DNA from: Pseudomonadota bacterium
Lineage (GTDB): Bacteria; Pseudomonadota; Gammaproteobacteria; Pseudomonadales; Pseudohongiellaceae
DNA length: 64,000 nucleotides
Direction: 5' to 3'
Assembly (NCBI GenBank): GCA_027621405.1
Contig: JAQCBT010000019.1
Coordinates: 1 to 64,000 of the forward strand
Both the position numbers and the translations under genes were made by a program. Of the stretch, positions 1-8,224 are shown in pieces; position 1 is the stretch's first letter, and every line of letters starts with the position of its first letter. The notes below the pieces were generated by a model. That model saw only the letters and a list, made by a program, of their open reading frames with translations. It had not been told where the DNA came from and made no database searches.

Positions 1-59
1 CTGCTGGTCTATGCCTTGCCGGACTGATAGTGGCCGCAAAAGGTGTGTCTTCGGCATCG

Positions 60-117
60 GAGAAAATAGGGACAGATTTATTTTTTTGAAAAAAAATAAA
101 TCTGTCCCTATTTTCTC
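60..117. repeat. REP-like perfect palindrome
   Basis: A 28-bp perfect inverted repeat (60-87 with 90-117) around a 2-base centre. The arms carry AAATAGGGACAGATTTATTT and its complement. Sequences of this kind, with an AATAGGGACAGA core, are familiar from REP-like elements linked to RAYT (TnpA-REP) transposases in gammaproteobacteria; that link is from memory. No RAYT gene and no second copy is visible in this window. As RNA it would form a very stable hairpin and could also protect or terminate transcripts. Confidence 0.7.
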
Positions 118-122
118 TGCCC

Positions 123-155
123 AAAAAAAAGCGAAGACCAGGTCTTCGCTTTTTC
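123..155. terminator. Bidirectional intrinsic terminator after amtB
   Basis: A 9-bp stem (131-139 with 141-149) is flanked by a run of eight A on the left and five T on the right, so it can terminate transcripts from either side. It lies 20 bases past the amtB stop codon and probably ends the glnK-amtB transcript. Confidence 0.8.
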
Positions 156-174
156 CGTTTTGAGTCCGGTTGGC

Positions 175-1479
175 TTACATGGAATAGCCTTTCTCATCGT
201 GATCGCTGATATCCAGGCCCTGTTGTTCGGCTTCGCTGGACACGCGCACACCGGAGGTGATCGCACCTACCAGCTTGAACAGGATGAAGGTCAGTATCGC
301 GGTGTAGACACCAGTCGCCAGGATGCCGGTAATCTGTACCATCACCTGGGAGCCGATGGTTGCGCCTTCGGCCAGGCCGTTGCCGCTGAAAATTCCCAGG
401 TTGCCGGATACCAGGATGCCTGCCAGGAAGGTGCCGACGATGCCACCCACGCCGTGCACCGGGAACACATCCAGCGAGTCATCGATACGCAGGGTTTGCT
501 TCATGTAGGTAGTAGCGAAATAGCAGACCACGCCACCCGTGAGGCCAACCAGGAGTGCGCCTGCTGGTCCGACACTGCCAGACGCCGGGGTAATGGTCGC
601 CAGGCCAGCCACCATGCCCGTTATGGCGCCGAGGCCGCTGGGTTTTCCATGTTTGATCCATTCTATAGCCATCCAGCTGGATGCCCCCACAGCCGCAGAT
701 ATATGCGTAACCAACAGGGCCATACCCGCTGCGCCATTGGCGGCCAGGGCACTGCCCGCGTTGAAGCCAAACCAGCCAACCCACAGCATCGCAGCGCCGG
801 TAAAGCTCATGGTCAGGTTATGGGGCAGGGTAGATGAAGTGCCGAAGTCCTTGCGTCGGCCAAGCATGAGAGCGAATACCAGTGCACCGACACCCGCAGT
901 CACGTGGACAACGGTACCCCCGGCGAAATCGATCAGCCCCATCTGGCCCAGCCAACCGCCACCCCAGACCCAGTTGGCCACCGGGAAATAGACGACCAGG
1001 GTCCACAGCACACTGAACAGCAGCATGGCAGAAAACTTGATGCGCTCAACGAAGGCGCCAACGATCAGGGCCGGAGTAATTATGGCGAACGTCATCTGGA
1101 ACGCGGCGAAGACTGTCTCTGGGATATCGCCGGACAAGGCATTGATGTCCACGCCGGCAAAGAGCGCCTTGCTCAGTCCACCCCACCAGGCTGATTCCGA
1201 GGGACCGAATGCAATGCTGTAGCCCACAAGCAGCCAGAGTATTGAAATGGCGACGGCGATAGAGAAGCACTGCATCAGCACCGACAGTACGTTCTTGGTT
1301 CGCACCAGGCCGGCATAGAACAGGGAGAGCCCGGGCAGGGTCATGAACAGTACCAATGCCGTGGATGTGAGAATCCAGGCTGTATTCGCCCCGTTCAGTT
1401 CATCCTGGGCCGAAGCCATAGAGGGTAGCAGGAGGAATAGTGCTGCCAGCAGAGAGGAGATTGTTCTTATTCTTGGCAT
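175..1479 (-). CDS. amtB: Ammonium transporter AmtB
   Basis: Inner-membrane ammonium channel of the Amt/MEP/Rh family, 434 residues. The N-terminus is a signal peptide ending near ASA (residue 24), as in E. coli AmtB, followed by eleven predicted hydrophobic helices. Family sequences seen include the GLSLFYAGLVRTKN segment of helix 1 and the HNLTMSFTGAAMLWVGWFGFN segment around the pore His. The frame stays open further upstream, but the ATG at 1479 is preceded by GAGGAATA and lies 10 bases after the glnK stop, so this start is preferred. The pairing with glnK is the usual one: GlnK blocks the channel when nitrogen is plentiful. Assignment is secure. Confidence 0.97.
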   Translation of the reverse strand: MPRIRTISSLLAALFLLLPSMASAQDELNGANTAWILTSTALVLFMTLPGLSLFYAGLVRTKNVLSVLMQCFSIAVAISILWLLVGYSIAFGPSESAWWGGLSKALFAGVDINALSGDIPETVFAAFQMTFAIITPALIVGAFVERIKFSAMLLFSVLWTLVVYFPVANWVWGGGWLGQMGLIDFAGGTVVHVTAGVGALVFALMLGRRKDFGTSSTLPHNLTMSFTGAAMLWVGWFGFNAGSALAANGAAGMALLVTHISAAVGASSWMAIEWIKHGKPSGLGAITGMVAGLATITPASGSVGPAGALLVGLTGGVVCYFATTYMKQTLRIDDSLDVFPVHGVGGIVGTFLAGILVSGNLGIFSGNGLAEGATIGSQVMVQITGILATGVYTAILTFILFKLVGAITSGVRVSSEAEQQGLDISDHDEKGYSM

Positions 1480-1489
1480 GGGTATTCCT

Positions 1490-2174
<685 letters not shown>

Positions 2175-3377
2175 TTATGCAGCAACTCGCTGCTGAATAC
2201 TGCGTACTGAATTTATGAGTGGCAGCATGACTACTACAAAAACCATGATGTAGCATGCGCCTAATAAACCCAGTGTTACTTCGAGCCCTTTAAGCTGGGC
2301 CACATAACCAACCACTGGACCGCTGACGATAAATGACAGTCGAAACAGAAAACTGGTGATGGAGTTCGCTGTCGCACGAAACTCACTCGGTACACGCCGG
2401 TTCAAGGCATTTACCAGTATTACTTGCTTGAAACCCCGACCTACAAAGAGCAGCAGGGCTATCGCTATGCCCACCCAGCCCTGGAACCAGGCCATGCCAA
2501 AATGGGCGAATATGGGCAGTAGACCGATGATCGCCAGAGCCGTAATCGCCCCCAATCGTTTCTCGACGGCGAATCCAAAGCGGGTGGCGGCAGCGGCGGT
2601 AAGGCTCTGCGCACACCACAGGACCCCGAATATGGCCAGTGACAGACCCTGGGCTTCCCAATAGGGCTGGATTAGCCAGATCGCGTTGAACGTGGCCAGG
2701 CTGTACAATGGAATCGCAATCACGATTTGTCGCAGGATCGGGTCCGAATGCAACAAGTGTCTAAGTATCTCGATGATTCGTACCCGAGACGCAAACTCCT
2801 CACTGCGCCTGTAAGGCGGTTCCACAATAAAGATCGCGAAGACCAGGCACATCCAGGCTGCCAGCGACTGGGCAATGATCATCAGGTCGAACGAATACAG
2901 AGCCAACGCACCACCCAGCAACGCTCCCAGAGCTTCGGCCACGCACTTGGTCACGCCTATATGGGCGATCGCTGAGCTATGCTCGTCAGACTCTTCATCC
3001 TCGAGAGCCTTCCTGGTGTCGTACAGCAGTGCCAGGTCGGCGCCCGACAACAGGCTGGCCGCCACTCCAAGGATGATTTCGAAGATCATCAAGCTGAAAA
3101 ACTCATCAGCGAATATCAGCAAGAAGTAGCCACTGCCATGAATCACGCTGCCGATCACCAGTGCCAGGCGACGACCGAAGATATCGGCGAAGTAGCCGGA
3201 CGGCGCCTCGAAGATCACAATGGTAGTCGCGAACACCGCCTGCAGATAAAAGATTTCCGCCAGGCTGAGCCCCTTAGATGCAAAGAACGGCACGATAACA
3301 GGGACGATCACCATGAAGCACTGGAAGAACGCCAGGCCATAGATCAATTGTATATTTCTCTGCAGTTTTTCGGACAC
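2175..3377 (-). CDS. Major facilitator superfamily transporter
   Basis: Inner-membrane MFS permease of about 400 residues with twelve hydrophobic segments. The loop after helix 2 reads SGYFADIFGRR, the family's motif A (G-x-x-x-D-x-x-G-R-R). Substrate is unknown; efflux is possible. Start choice: the longest frame begins with TTG at 3404, but GTG at 3377 follows a GGGGGA ribosome-site-like run by five bases, so GTG is preferred. An ATG at 3400 is out of frame. Upstream lie an intrinsic terminator (3431-3470) and a 38-codon ORF with its own promoter. Expression may therefore depend on read-through of that terminator. No other gene is close downstream. Confidence 0.85.
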   Translation of the reverse strand: MSEKLQRNIQLIYGLAFFQCFMVIVPVIVPFFASKGLSLAEIFYLQAVFATTIVIFEAPSGYFADIFGRRLALVIGSVIHGSGYFLLIFADEFFSLMIFEIILGVAASLLSGADLALLYDTRKALEDEESDEHSSAIAHIGVTKCVAEALGALLGGALALYSFDLMIIAQSLAAWMCLVFAIFIVEPPYRRSEEFASRVRIIEILRHLLHSDPILRQIVIAIPLYSLATFNAIWLIQPYWEAQGLSLAIFGVLWCAQSLTAAAATRFGFAVEKRLGAITALAIIGLLPIFAHFGMAWFQGWVGIAIALLLFVGRGFKQVILVNALNRRVPSEFRATANSITSFLFRLSFIVSGPVVGYVAQLKGLEVTLGLLGACYIMVFVVVMLPLINSVRSIQQRVAA

Positions 3378-3430
3378 AATAGTCCCCCAGTACCCAACAT
3401 CCAATGTGGGTAGATAAAAAAGTTAGTGCA

Positions 3431-3470
3431 AAAAAAAAGACCTCTAGTTGTTTGAACTTAGAGGTCTTTT
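3431..3470 (-). terminator. Intrinsic terminator between short ORF and MFS gene
   Basis: Twelve-base arms (3435-3446 with 3459-3470) form a stem; on the minus strand it is followed by a run of T (3431-3438). It lies 26 bases after the stop of the 38-codon ORF and just upstream of the MFS gene. It could end a separate small-gene transcript or act as an attenuator. Confidence 0.8.
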
Positions 3471-3495
3471 CTTTGATTCTTTAAGTAGATGTCTA

Positions 3496-3612
3496 CTATG
3501 CAGAAAATCGCTCCAAGTTTGCCGCCCAATTCTTCGCCACGCGCACGCAGGACTGATGACCTTGGGTGGCCTCAATCGTGTACATGGTGAATAGAATGGT
3601 GAATATGCTCAT
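3496..3612 (-). CDS. Short ORF, 38 codons, small protein or leader peptide
   Basis: Too short for usual gene finders. ATG at 3612, TAG at 3496-3498, 38 residues beginning MSIFTILFTMYTIEATQG and ending LERFSA. Support comes from context: a promoter-like TTGACC-16-TAAAAT lies 65 bases upstream, and a strong intrinsic terminator lies 26 bases downstream on the same strand. The ribosome site is weak (AAGAAG at about 10 bases). The first third is hydrophobic and the rest polar. No run of one regulatory codon is seen. It may be a free-standing small protein, or a leader peptide controlling read-through into the MFS transporter gene. I do not recognise the protein. Confidence 0.5.
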   Translation of the reverse strand: MSIFTILFTMYTIEATQGHQSCVRVAKNWAANLERFSA

Positions 3613-3676
3613 TGGTCTTACTTCTTATGAAATTTTTTGCTCGGTTTTGTTACACTGAATTACTTTCGACGGGCTC

Positions 3677-3704
3677 ATTTTACTCTCATCACTTATGTGG
3701 TCAA
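3677..3704 (-). promoter_or_regulatory. Sigma-70-type promoter for the short ORF
   Basis: On the minus strand TTGACC (3699-3704), 16 bases, TAAAAT (3677-3682). The predicted start is near 3669, about 57 bases before the 38-codon ORF. It lies just beyond the stop of the BASS transporter gene, so the short ORF probably has its own transcript. Confidence 0.6.
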
Positions 3705-3734
3705 GAAAAAGTTTGAGAGGCGGTGTGATTTGGA

Positions 3735-4685
3735 TCACTTGGTACTGAACTCTTGTTCGTCCTTGATGACATATTCAAGCGAATCCCTCTTGCGACCCCA
3801 AGCCGATGCCAGCAATGAACCGCTGATGTTATGCCAGACGCTGAAGATGGCTCCTGGAAGGGCAGCGGTGGCGGAAAAAAATTCCAGCGCCAGCGCGACG
3901 CCCAGGCCAGAATTCTGCATGCCCACTTCGATGGCGATTGTATGGCTTTGACGAATATCAAATCCCATCAACCGTGACAGATAGAACCCACCGGCCAGTC
4001 CACCCAGGTTGTGCAGTGCTACCGCGATTATAGTGATGCCTCCCACGGCCAACAGGCTGTCGCTATTGAGGGCCACCACGATGGCGATGATGAGCAGGAT
4101 AATCACAATGGACAGGCTTGGCAGATAGCGCTGTGATCGTTCAACGATAGTCGGCATAAAGTGGTTGCATAATGTACCTATTGTCACCGGCAGCAGCACC
4201 ATCTGGACGATACTCATGAGCATACCCAGCCTGTCGACAGAGATCGTCTCTGAAAGATAGAACGCGCAGAGCAGAGGGGTGGCGATTACCCCTACCAGTG
4301 TCGAAGTAATCGTCATGCTGATAGAAAGAGCCAAGTCACCTTTAGCCAGGTAGCTGATTACGTTCGATGCCGTACCTCCAGCACAACTGCCCACCAGTAC
4401 CATACCCGCAGTCAATTGGGAGGAGAGCTGCAGCATGGTTGCCAGGGTCAGGGCGAGTATTGGCATTAACAGGAACTGTAGTACGACACCGACGAGAACA
4501 GGCTTGGGGCTCTTCAGGATTCGCTGGAAGTCTTCCTTACCGAGGGTGAGCCCCATGCAGAACATCACCAAGGCGAGCAGCGGCACGATAAGATCACTCA
4601 AACGGGAGAAGGCATCACTGAAGAAGAAGGCAGTGATCGCCAGCAGGAAAGCCCACAGAGGAAACAGGGCGTTGAATCTGGTCAT
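3735..4685 (-). CDS. Bile acid:sodium symporter family (BASS/SBF) transporter
   Basis: Inner-membrane transporter of about 316 residues with nine to ten hydrophobic segments. Typical SBF-family motifs are present: GSCAGGTASNVISYLAKGD in the first half and EVGMQNSGLGVALA in the second, the two crossover regions that bind sodium and substrate. Family members move bile acids, pantothenate, pyruvate or other organic anions; the substrate here cannot be read from sequence. The frame extends 17 codons upstream, but the ATG at 4685 gives the normal N-terminus (MTRFNALFPLWAF). It is transcribed away from the lipoprotein gene at 4926. Confidence 0.88.
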   Translation of the reverse strand: MTRFNALFPLWAFLLAITAFFFSDAFSRLSDLIVPLLALVMFCMGLTLGKEDFQRILKSPKPVLVGVVLQFLLMPILALTLATMLQLSSQLTAGMVLVGSCAGGTASNVISYLAKGDLALSISMTITSTLVGVIATPLLCAFYLSETISVDRLGMLMSIVQMVLLPVTIGTLCNHFMPTIVERSQRYLPSLSIVIILLIIAIVVALNSDSLLAVGGITIIAVALHNLGGLAGGFYLSRLMGFDIRQSHTIAIEVGMQNSGLGVALALEFFSATAALPGAIFSVWHNISGSLLASAWGRKRDSLEYVIKDEQEFSTK

Positions 4686-4797
4686 TGTTCGGGCGGCTGG
4701 TTGGTTGAGAGCGCCAGCATACTGCAAATACACCACTCAATTAAGCGCTATTAAGCTTTGATTCAGGCTGGGTCGCTAAGCTGGCAGGACCATCTGC

Positions 4798-4823
4798 TGT
4801 AACCTTTTTTGCGCCTTTGCGTC
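4798..4823 (+). promoter_or_regulatory. ECF-type promoter upstream of the lipoprotein gene
   Basis: TGTAAC (4798-4803), 16 bases, CGTC (4820-4823). The first 12 bases, CTGTAACCTTTT, are identical to those of the element directly before the ECF sigma gene (6154-6165), with the same spacing to CGTC. The pattern matches the general ECF consensus (AAC-type -35 with CGTC-type -10). The predicted start near 4830 leaves a leader of about 95 bases before the lipoprotein gene. Confidence 0.65.
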
Positions 4824-4925
4824 AAAACAGTGGATGGGAGGCTACCGATTCTTGATTCCTGATGTGAATGGTGCCGCCATAAATCTCTCAACAAGTAAAA
4901 AGTGAACCATAACGGGGTACGAGAA

Positions 4926-5285
4926 ATGATAAGAAAGGCACTATTACTGGCAATGGCCATAGCCCTTACCGGCTGCCTTGTCACCGTGGATTCCGATTCG
5001 CGCCCACTGCAGACTTCCTGGGACGAAGGTGATGTGCATCGAATGCAGGTGGGCCAGAGTGACCAGGAATACGTTCGCAATTCCTTTGGTGATCCCGGCA
5101 CCAAGCTGAGCTATGCCGATGGCACGGAGATCTGGAAGTACCGTAACCGTTCCGAGAAAGACACAGAGGTCGGTGTGTTCCTGGTATTTTCAGTCGATGT
5201 AGAGGAAGAGCGTGTTGAGACACTGTCTATAGAATTCGTGGATGGCATCGTCAGCAACTACTGGATCGAAGAAGACCGCTTCTAG
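4926..5285 (+). CDS. Small lipoprotein with BamE/SmpA-like domain
   Basis: A 119-residue lipoprotein. The signal peptide ends in the lipobox LTGC, with Cys17 as the acylated residue. The body resembles the SmpA/OmlA (BamE-like) fold: a 'VGQSDQEYVRNSFGDPG' segment similar to the conserved 'GMTKEQV..LLGTP' of that family, followed by a WKYRNR strand and a C-terminal strand. Such proteins act at the outer membrane in assembly or stress responses. The start at 4926 is chosen over an in-frame ATG eight codons upstream because it gives a proper signal peptide. An ECF-type promoter matching that of the neighbouring sigma gene lies 103 bases before it, so I infer it belongs to that regulon. Confidence 0.8.
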   Translation: MIRKALLLAMAIALTGCLVTVDSDSRPLQTSWDEGDVHRMQVGQSDQEYVRNSFGDPGTKLSYADGTEIWKYRNRSEKDTEVGVFLVFSVDVEEERVETLSIEFVDGIVSNYWIEEDRF

Positions 5286-5329
5286 TTTCTGGGGTCCACT
5301 CAAGGTTCGGAAGCAACCGAGCGCTGTGG

Positions 5330-6022
5330 TCAGGGTCCGCGCGACTCTGACTGCAGGACGGTCGCCAGCCAGGATTCAATCTCATCCCAGTTCAGTGTGA
5401 ATATGTGGTGGGCGCCCGGCACCAGTGCCGCGTCGACCCTGGCCCCCCTGACTGCCAACAACTCCCTGCTTTCCAGCAGCTTTCGATTCCAGCGGAAGTC
5501 GTCTTTCTCTCCCACGCGCAGGAAAATCGGTAAGCCCTCCAGTTCCCCAAGCGGATATTCCTCGAGAATTCGCCCGGGGGTAGCTATTACACCCAGGTAA
5601 TCCTGAGGATTCTGGGTGGCAATAGTCAGGGCAGCGCTGCCACCCGAAGATATCCCCAGTATCAGGGGTTTTTGCTCCTTTATTGTGTGCAGCTCGTGCA
5701 ATTGGGCCACGATGCCACTCATGAGGCTGCTGTGCTCGATGAAGAAGTTGCGTCCCTGGTCGGTCATCGGGACTACTATGGCCCAGCCCCGGTTAACCAT
5801 TTCCTTGCCCAGCCAGAATTGGGCGCGGGCCATGAATTCGTTGTTCAGGCCTCCAGAAAGCAGGATGGCGAGGGGAGGCGGGGCTGTGGCATTCTCTGGC
5901 TCGAAATAGAGCACCCGCACGCTAAGTCCGTCCCCCAGATCGAGGGTATTCTCGGCGGCTGACGTCGCCATGCTGTACAGTAACAGACAGGCTGATAGCA
6001 GCAATTGGAGGAGCTTGGGCAT
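5330..6022 (-). CDS. Exported alpha/beta hydrolase
   Basis: A 230-residue protein with a cleavable signal peptide (residues 1-23) and an alpha/beta hydrolase body. The nucleophile elbow is GISSG with Ser125; the likely acid is in GEKDD (Asp174/175) and the base in PGAHH (His205/206). The oxyanion region is LLSGGLN. Enzymes of this kind are esterases or lipases, and the substrate is not predictable. It is divergent from the ECF sigma gene with 169 bases between, and the ECF promoter reads away from it. I see no operon partner. Confidence 0.8.
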   Translation of the reverse strand: MPKLLQLLLSACLLLYSMATSAAENTLDLGDGLSVRVLYFEPENATAPPPLAILLSGGLNNEFMARAQFWLGKEMVNRGWAIVVPMTDQGRNFFIEHSSLMSGIVAQLHELHTIKEQKPLILGISSGGSAALTIATQNPQDYLGVIATPGRILEEYPLGELEGLPIFLRVGEKDDFRWNRKLLESRELLAVRGARVDAALVPGAHHIFTLNWDEIESWLATVLQSESRGP

Positions 6023-6154
6023 GGCAATCCGGGCCTTTCAACAGACTAAATTATATCAGCAGGCCCATCGAAACCGATGAGCTATGAGATGAAATACCCC
6101 GGAATCCGGCTGTTCTACGGATGTTGGGCCCGAATCGACTCCTGACCTCGCTCC

Positions 6155-6180
6155 TGTAACCTTTTATTTGGTACCTCGTC
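6155..6180 (+). promoter_or_regulatory. ECF-type promoter of the first sigma operon
   Basis: TGTAAC (6155-6160), 16 bases, CGTC (6177-6180). It shares CTGTAACCTTTT and the spacing with the element at 4798-4823. Its position directly upstream of the sigma gene suggests autoregulation, as is common for ECF sigma factors. The predicted start (about 6187) is only some five bases before the ATG at 6192, and no ribosome site precedes that ATG, so the message may be leaderless. Confidence 0.7.
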
Positions 6181-6191
6181 TTTATTATCAA

Positions 6192-6779
6192 ATGCTAGCG
6201 CAATACCAACAGGCAATAACCCAGCACCGGCAGAGAGTGTTCTCTTTTGCCCACTATAGCCTGCGCGCGAAGGAAGATGCCGAGGACATCACCCAGGAAG
6301 TGTTCATCAAGCTCTGGCAGCACTGGCAGAAGATTGATCACAGCAAGCTTGGGGCCTGGCTGATGCGGGTGGCACACAATGCAGTGATAGACCATGTGCG
6401 GAAGCAAAAGAATGTGGCCAGCCAGACAGATGACTACGCGGAGCCGGAGGAGCAGGCTGCTGAGGCCCTGACTGAACAGCAGGTGGATGACGGAAAATTT
6501 AAAGAGGTGCTTATGGCCAGTATTAAGCTACTGGACGATCCCTTCCGCAGCATCATCATCATGCGGGACATTCAGGGAATGAGCTACGGCGATATCCAGC
6601 ACACGCTTGATATGAGCGAGAGCCAGGTGAAGGTTTACCTGCATCGCGGTCGGCGCAAATTGAGAGAGAACCCGGTATTGAGGAAATTATTCGACACCAT
6701 GACGGGTAGGGATGCGGGCCAGAAGAAATCATCGGCGCAAGTCAAGGCGGACGTGGTGGAACTGGGTAAACGGAAATAA
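6192..6779 (+). CDS. ECF RNA polymerase sigma factor
   Basis: A 195-residue sigma-70 family factor with only regions 2 and 4, typical of group 4 (ECF). Region 2 spans about residues 10-75 with the core-binding helix EDITQEVFIKLW. Region 4 spans about 105-158 with the helix-turn-helix MSYGDIQHTLDMSESQVKVYLHRGR. The longest frame starts with TTG at 6168, but ATG at 6192 is preferred. The gene leads an operon with a zinc-type anti-sigma factor and two DUF4252-like exported proteins. An ECF promoter lies immediately upstream, pointing to self-activation. The basic tail after residue 160 is longer than usual. Confidence 0.93.
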   Translation: MLAQYQQAITQHRQRVFSFAHYSLRAKEDAEDITQEVFIKLWQHWQKIDHSKLGAWLMRVAHNAVIDHVRKQKNVASQTDDYAEPEEQAAEALTEQQVDDGKFKEVLMASIKLLDDPFRSIIIMRDIQGMSYGDIQHTLDMSESQVKVYLHRGRRKLRENPVLRKLFDTMTGRDAGQKKSSAQVKADVVELGKRK

Positions 6780-6891
6780 CAAGGTTGGATATGCCGGCGA
6801 AGCAAGACTGGAATCAAATAAAAACAATAAAGCAAGACTAAAACAGCAAGACCCTACAACCGAGTCAACGAGTAGAAACAGGTTAACAGTG

Positions 6892-7545
6892 ATGAACAGC
6901 AACAATGAAACCCAATGCTATTTTGTGCAGTTGCAGATAGATAACTATCTCGATGGGGATCTGACTGCAACTCAGCAGGAGTCATTCATCAGCCACGTGC
7001 AACAATGCAGTGAGTGCGCCAGTGAATTCCGTTACGCGAAGACTATTCAGGATGGGCTGGTAGATATGCCCCTGATCGACTGTGCAGACAGCGTCGTGGA
7101 GTCGCTTCTGACAACGGTGCAGTCTCAACCACAGGAGCAGCCCGACAGGCAGAAGGCTGGCAGCTCGGGTCTGGCAGATTTCTGGCAATGGCTTCTCAAT
7201 GCCCCCCTGCTGGTGCGTTACGGAGTGCCTGCCATGGCAGTAGCCGCGCTGGCGATCGGCCTGTTGCCTTCGAGCCCAGTGGCCCCTGAGCAGGCTCAAC
7301 CGCCCCTGCTGGCCAATTCGCCAGCAATATTAAATGCGACCCCGGTGGAATATAGCCCGGAGGAGGTTGTCCAGGCATTGCAGGACCTCAACCTCGCGAT
7401 CCAGTATCTGAACCAGGTGAGCGAGCGCACAGAGAACATGATCGGTGGACGCTTCCTCATGGCGCCGCTGCAGGAAAACCTGAACGCATCTTTCGAGCGC
7501 ATCAGGGAGAGGGATGCAAACCCTCTGAACAATGACCCGATTTAG
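6892..7545 (+). CDS. Membrane anti-sigma factor with zinc-binding motif
   Basis: A 217-residue single-pass protein. The cytoplasmic N-terminus holds the H-x3-C-x2-C zinc anti-sigma motif (His35, Cys39, Cys42, in SHVQQCSEC). A transmembrane helix follows at about 106-126, and then a periplasmic tail of about 90 residues that may sense or bind a partner. Family knowledge: such proteins hold the ECF factor inactive until a signal releases it. It lies 112 bases after the sigma gene. The frame is open further upstream, but ATG at 6892 (with an in-frame GTG one codon before) gives the normal N-terminus. Confidence 0.88.
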   Translation: MNSNNETQCYFVQLQIDNYLDGDLTATQQESFISHVQQCSECASEFRYAKTIQDGLVDMPLIDCADSVVESLLTTVQSQPQEQPDRQKAGSSGLADFWQWLLNAPLLVRYGVPAMAVAALAIGLLPSSPVAPEQAQPPLLANSPAILNATPVEYSPEEVVQALQDLNLAIQYLNQVSERTENMIGGRFLMAPLQENLNASFERIRERDANPLNNDPI

Positions 7546-7615
7546 ACACCAGACAATTTTGAGCAAAGTTTATTTCGTGCCTGGCACGAAGATTAGAGAA
7601 GGCGAGGATAGAACC

Positions 7616-8185
7616 ATGAAGACAATCAAGACACTGTTTGTGAGTACCGCAAGCGCAATTCTGCTCAGCCTGATGCCACTGGCTATGGCGGCAGACGACA
7701 ACATCGAAGACCATCCCGGTTATGTCGATTTCTCCGGCCTGACGACTATCGCCAATACGGAGCCAACGGTAGAGATCAGCCTGAAGGCGCCGCTGCTGAA
7801 TATGATCACCAATCTAATTCGGGCGGAAGATGACCTGGCGGCAGATTTTATCTCCAAGCTGCTGAGGGTTACGGTCAATGTCTTCGAGAGTGAAGACATC
7901 GACGTCGACCAGATTGCAGACAGGATGACGGAAATAGCTTCTAACCTGGATGCCCAGGGGTGGGAGCGAGTGGTGCGGGTGCGCGAGGACAGCGAACACG
8001 TGGATATCTACATGCGCATGTCGGATGACGCCGAGTTTATTCATGGTGTGGCCATCATGGTGGCCGAGCCGGGCGATACGGTCATGGTTAACATCGTTGG
8101 CGAGATCAGCGGTGATGATATCGCCGCCCTGGGACGCCGCTTTGAAATCGACGAACTGGTCGATCTGGATGTGGATCACCAGTAG
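7616..8185 (+). CDS. DUF4252-like exported protein
   Basis: A 189-residue protein with a signal peptide cleaved after about residue 25 (AMA). The rest resembles the DUF4252 family: an amphipathic first half rich in acidic residues, then strands around 'GWERVVRVREDSEHVDIYM' and 'VMVNIVGEISGDDIAALG'. The family's function is not known. As I recall it, it is best represented in Bacteroidetes, often beside ECF sigma genes. The start at 7616 has a GGCGAGGATAG stretch upstream. A second, related gene follows after 39 bases, suggesting a tandem duplication with one soluble and one lipid-anchored copy. Confidence 0.8.
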   Translation: MKTIKTLFVSTASAILLSLMPLAMAADDNIEDHPGYVDFSGLTTIANTEPTVEISLKAPLLNMITNLIRAEDDLAADFISKLLRVTVNVFESEDIDVDQIADRMTEIASNLDAQGWERVVRVREDSEHVDIYMRMSDDAEFIHGVAIMVAEPGDTVMVNIVGEISGDDIAALGRRFEIDELVDLDVDHQ

Positions 8186-8224
8186 AGCGCTATCTCCAAA
8201 AAATAATCGCCTGGAATAAATACC

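Noticed and set aside
1-59. Possible tail of a gene at the left edge
   Set aside because: One frame stops at 25-27 and another runs into the palindrome. With so few codons the gene cannot be identified.
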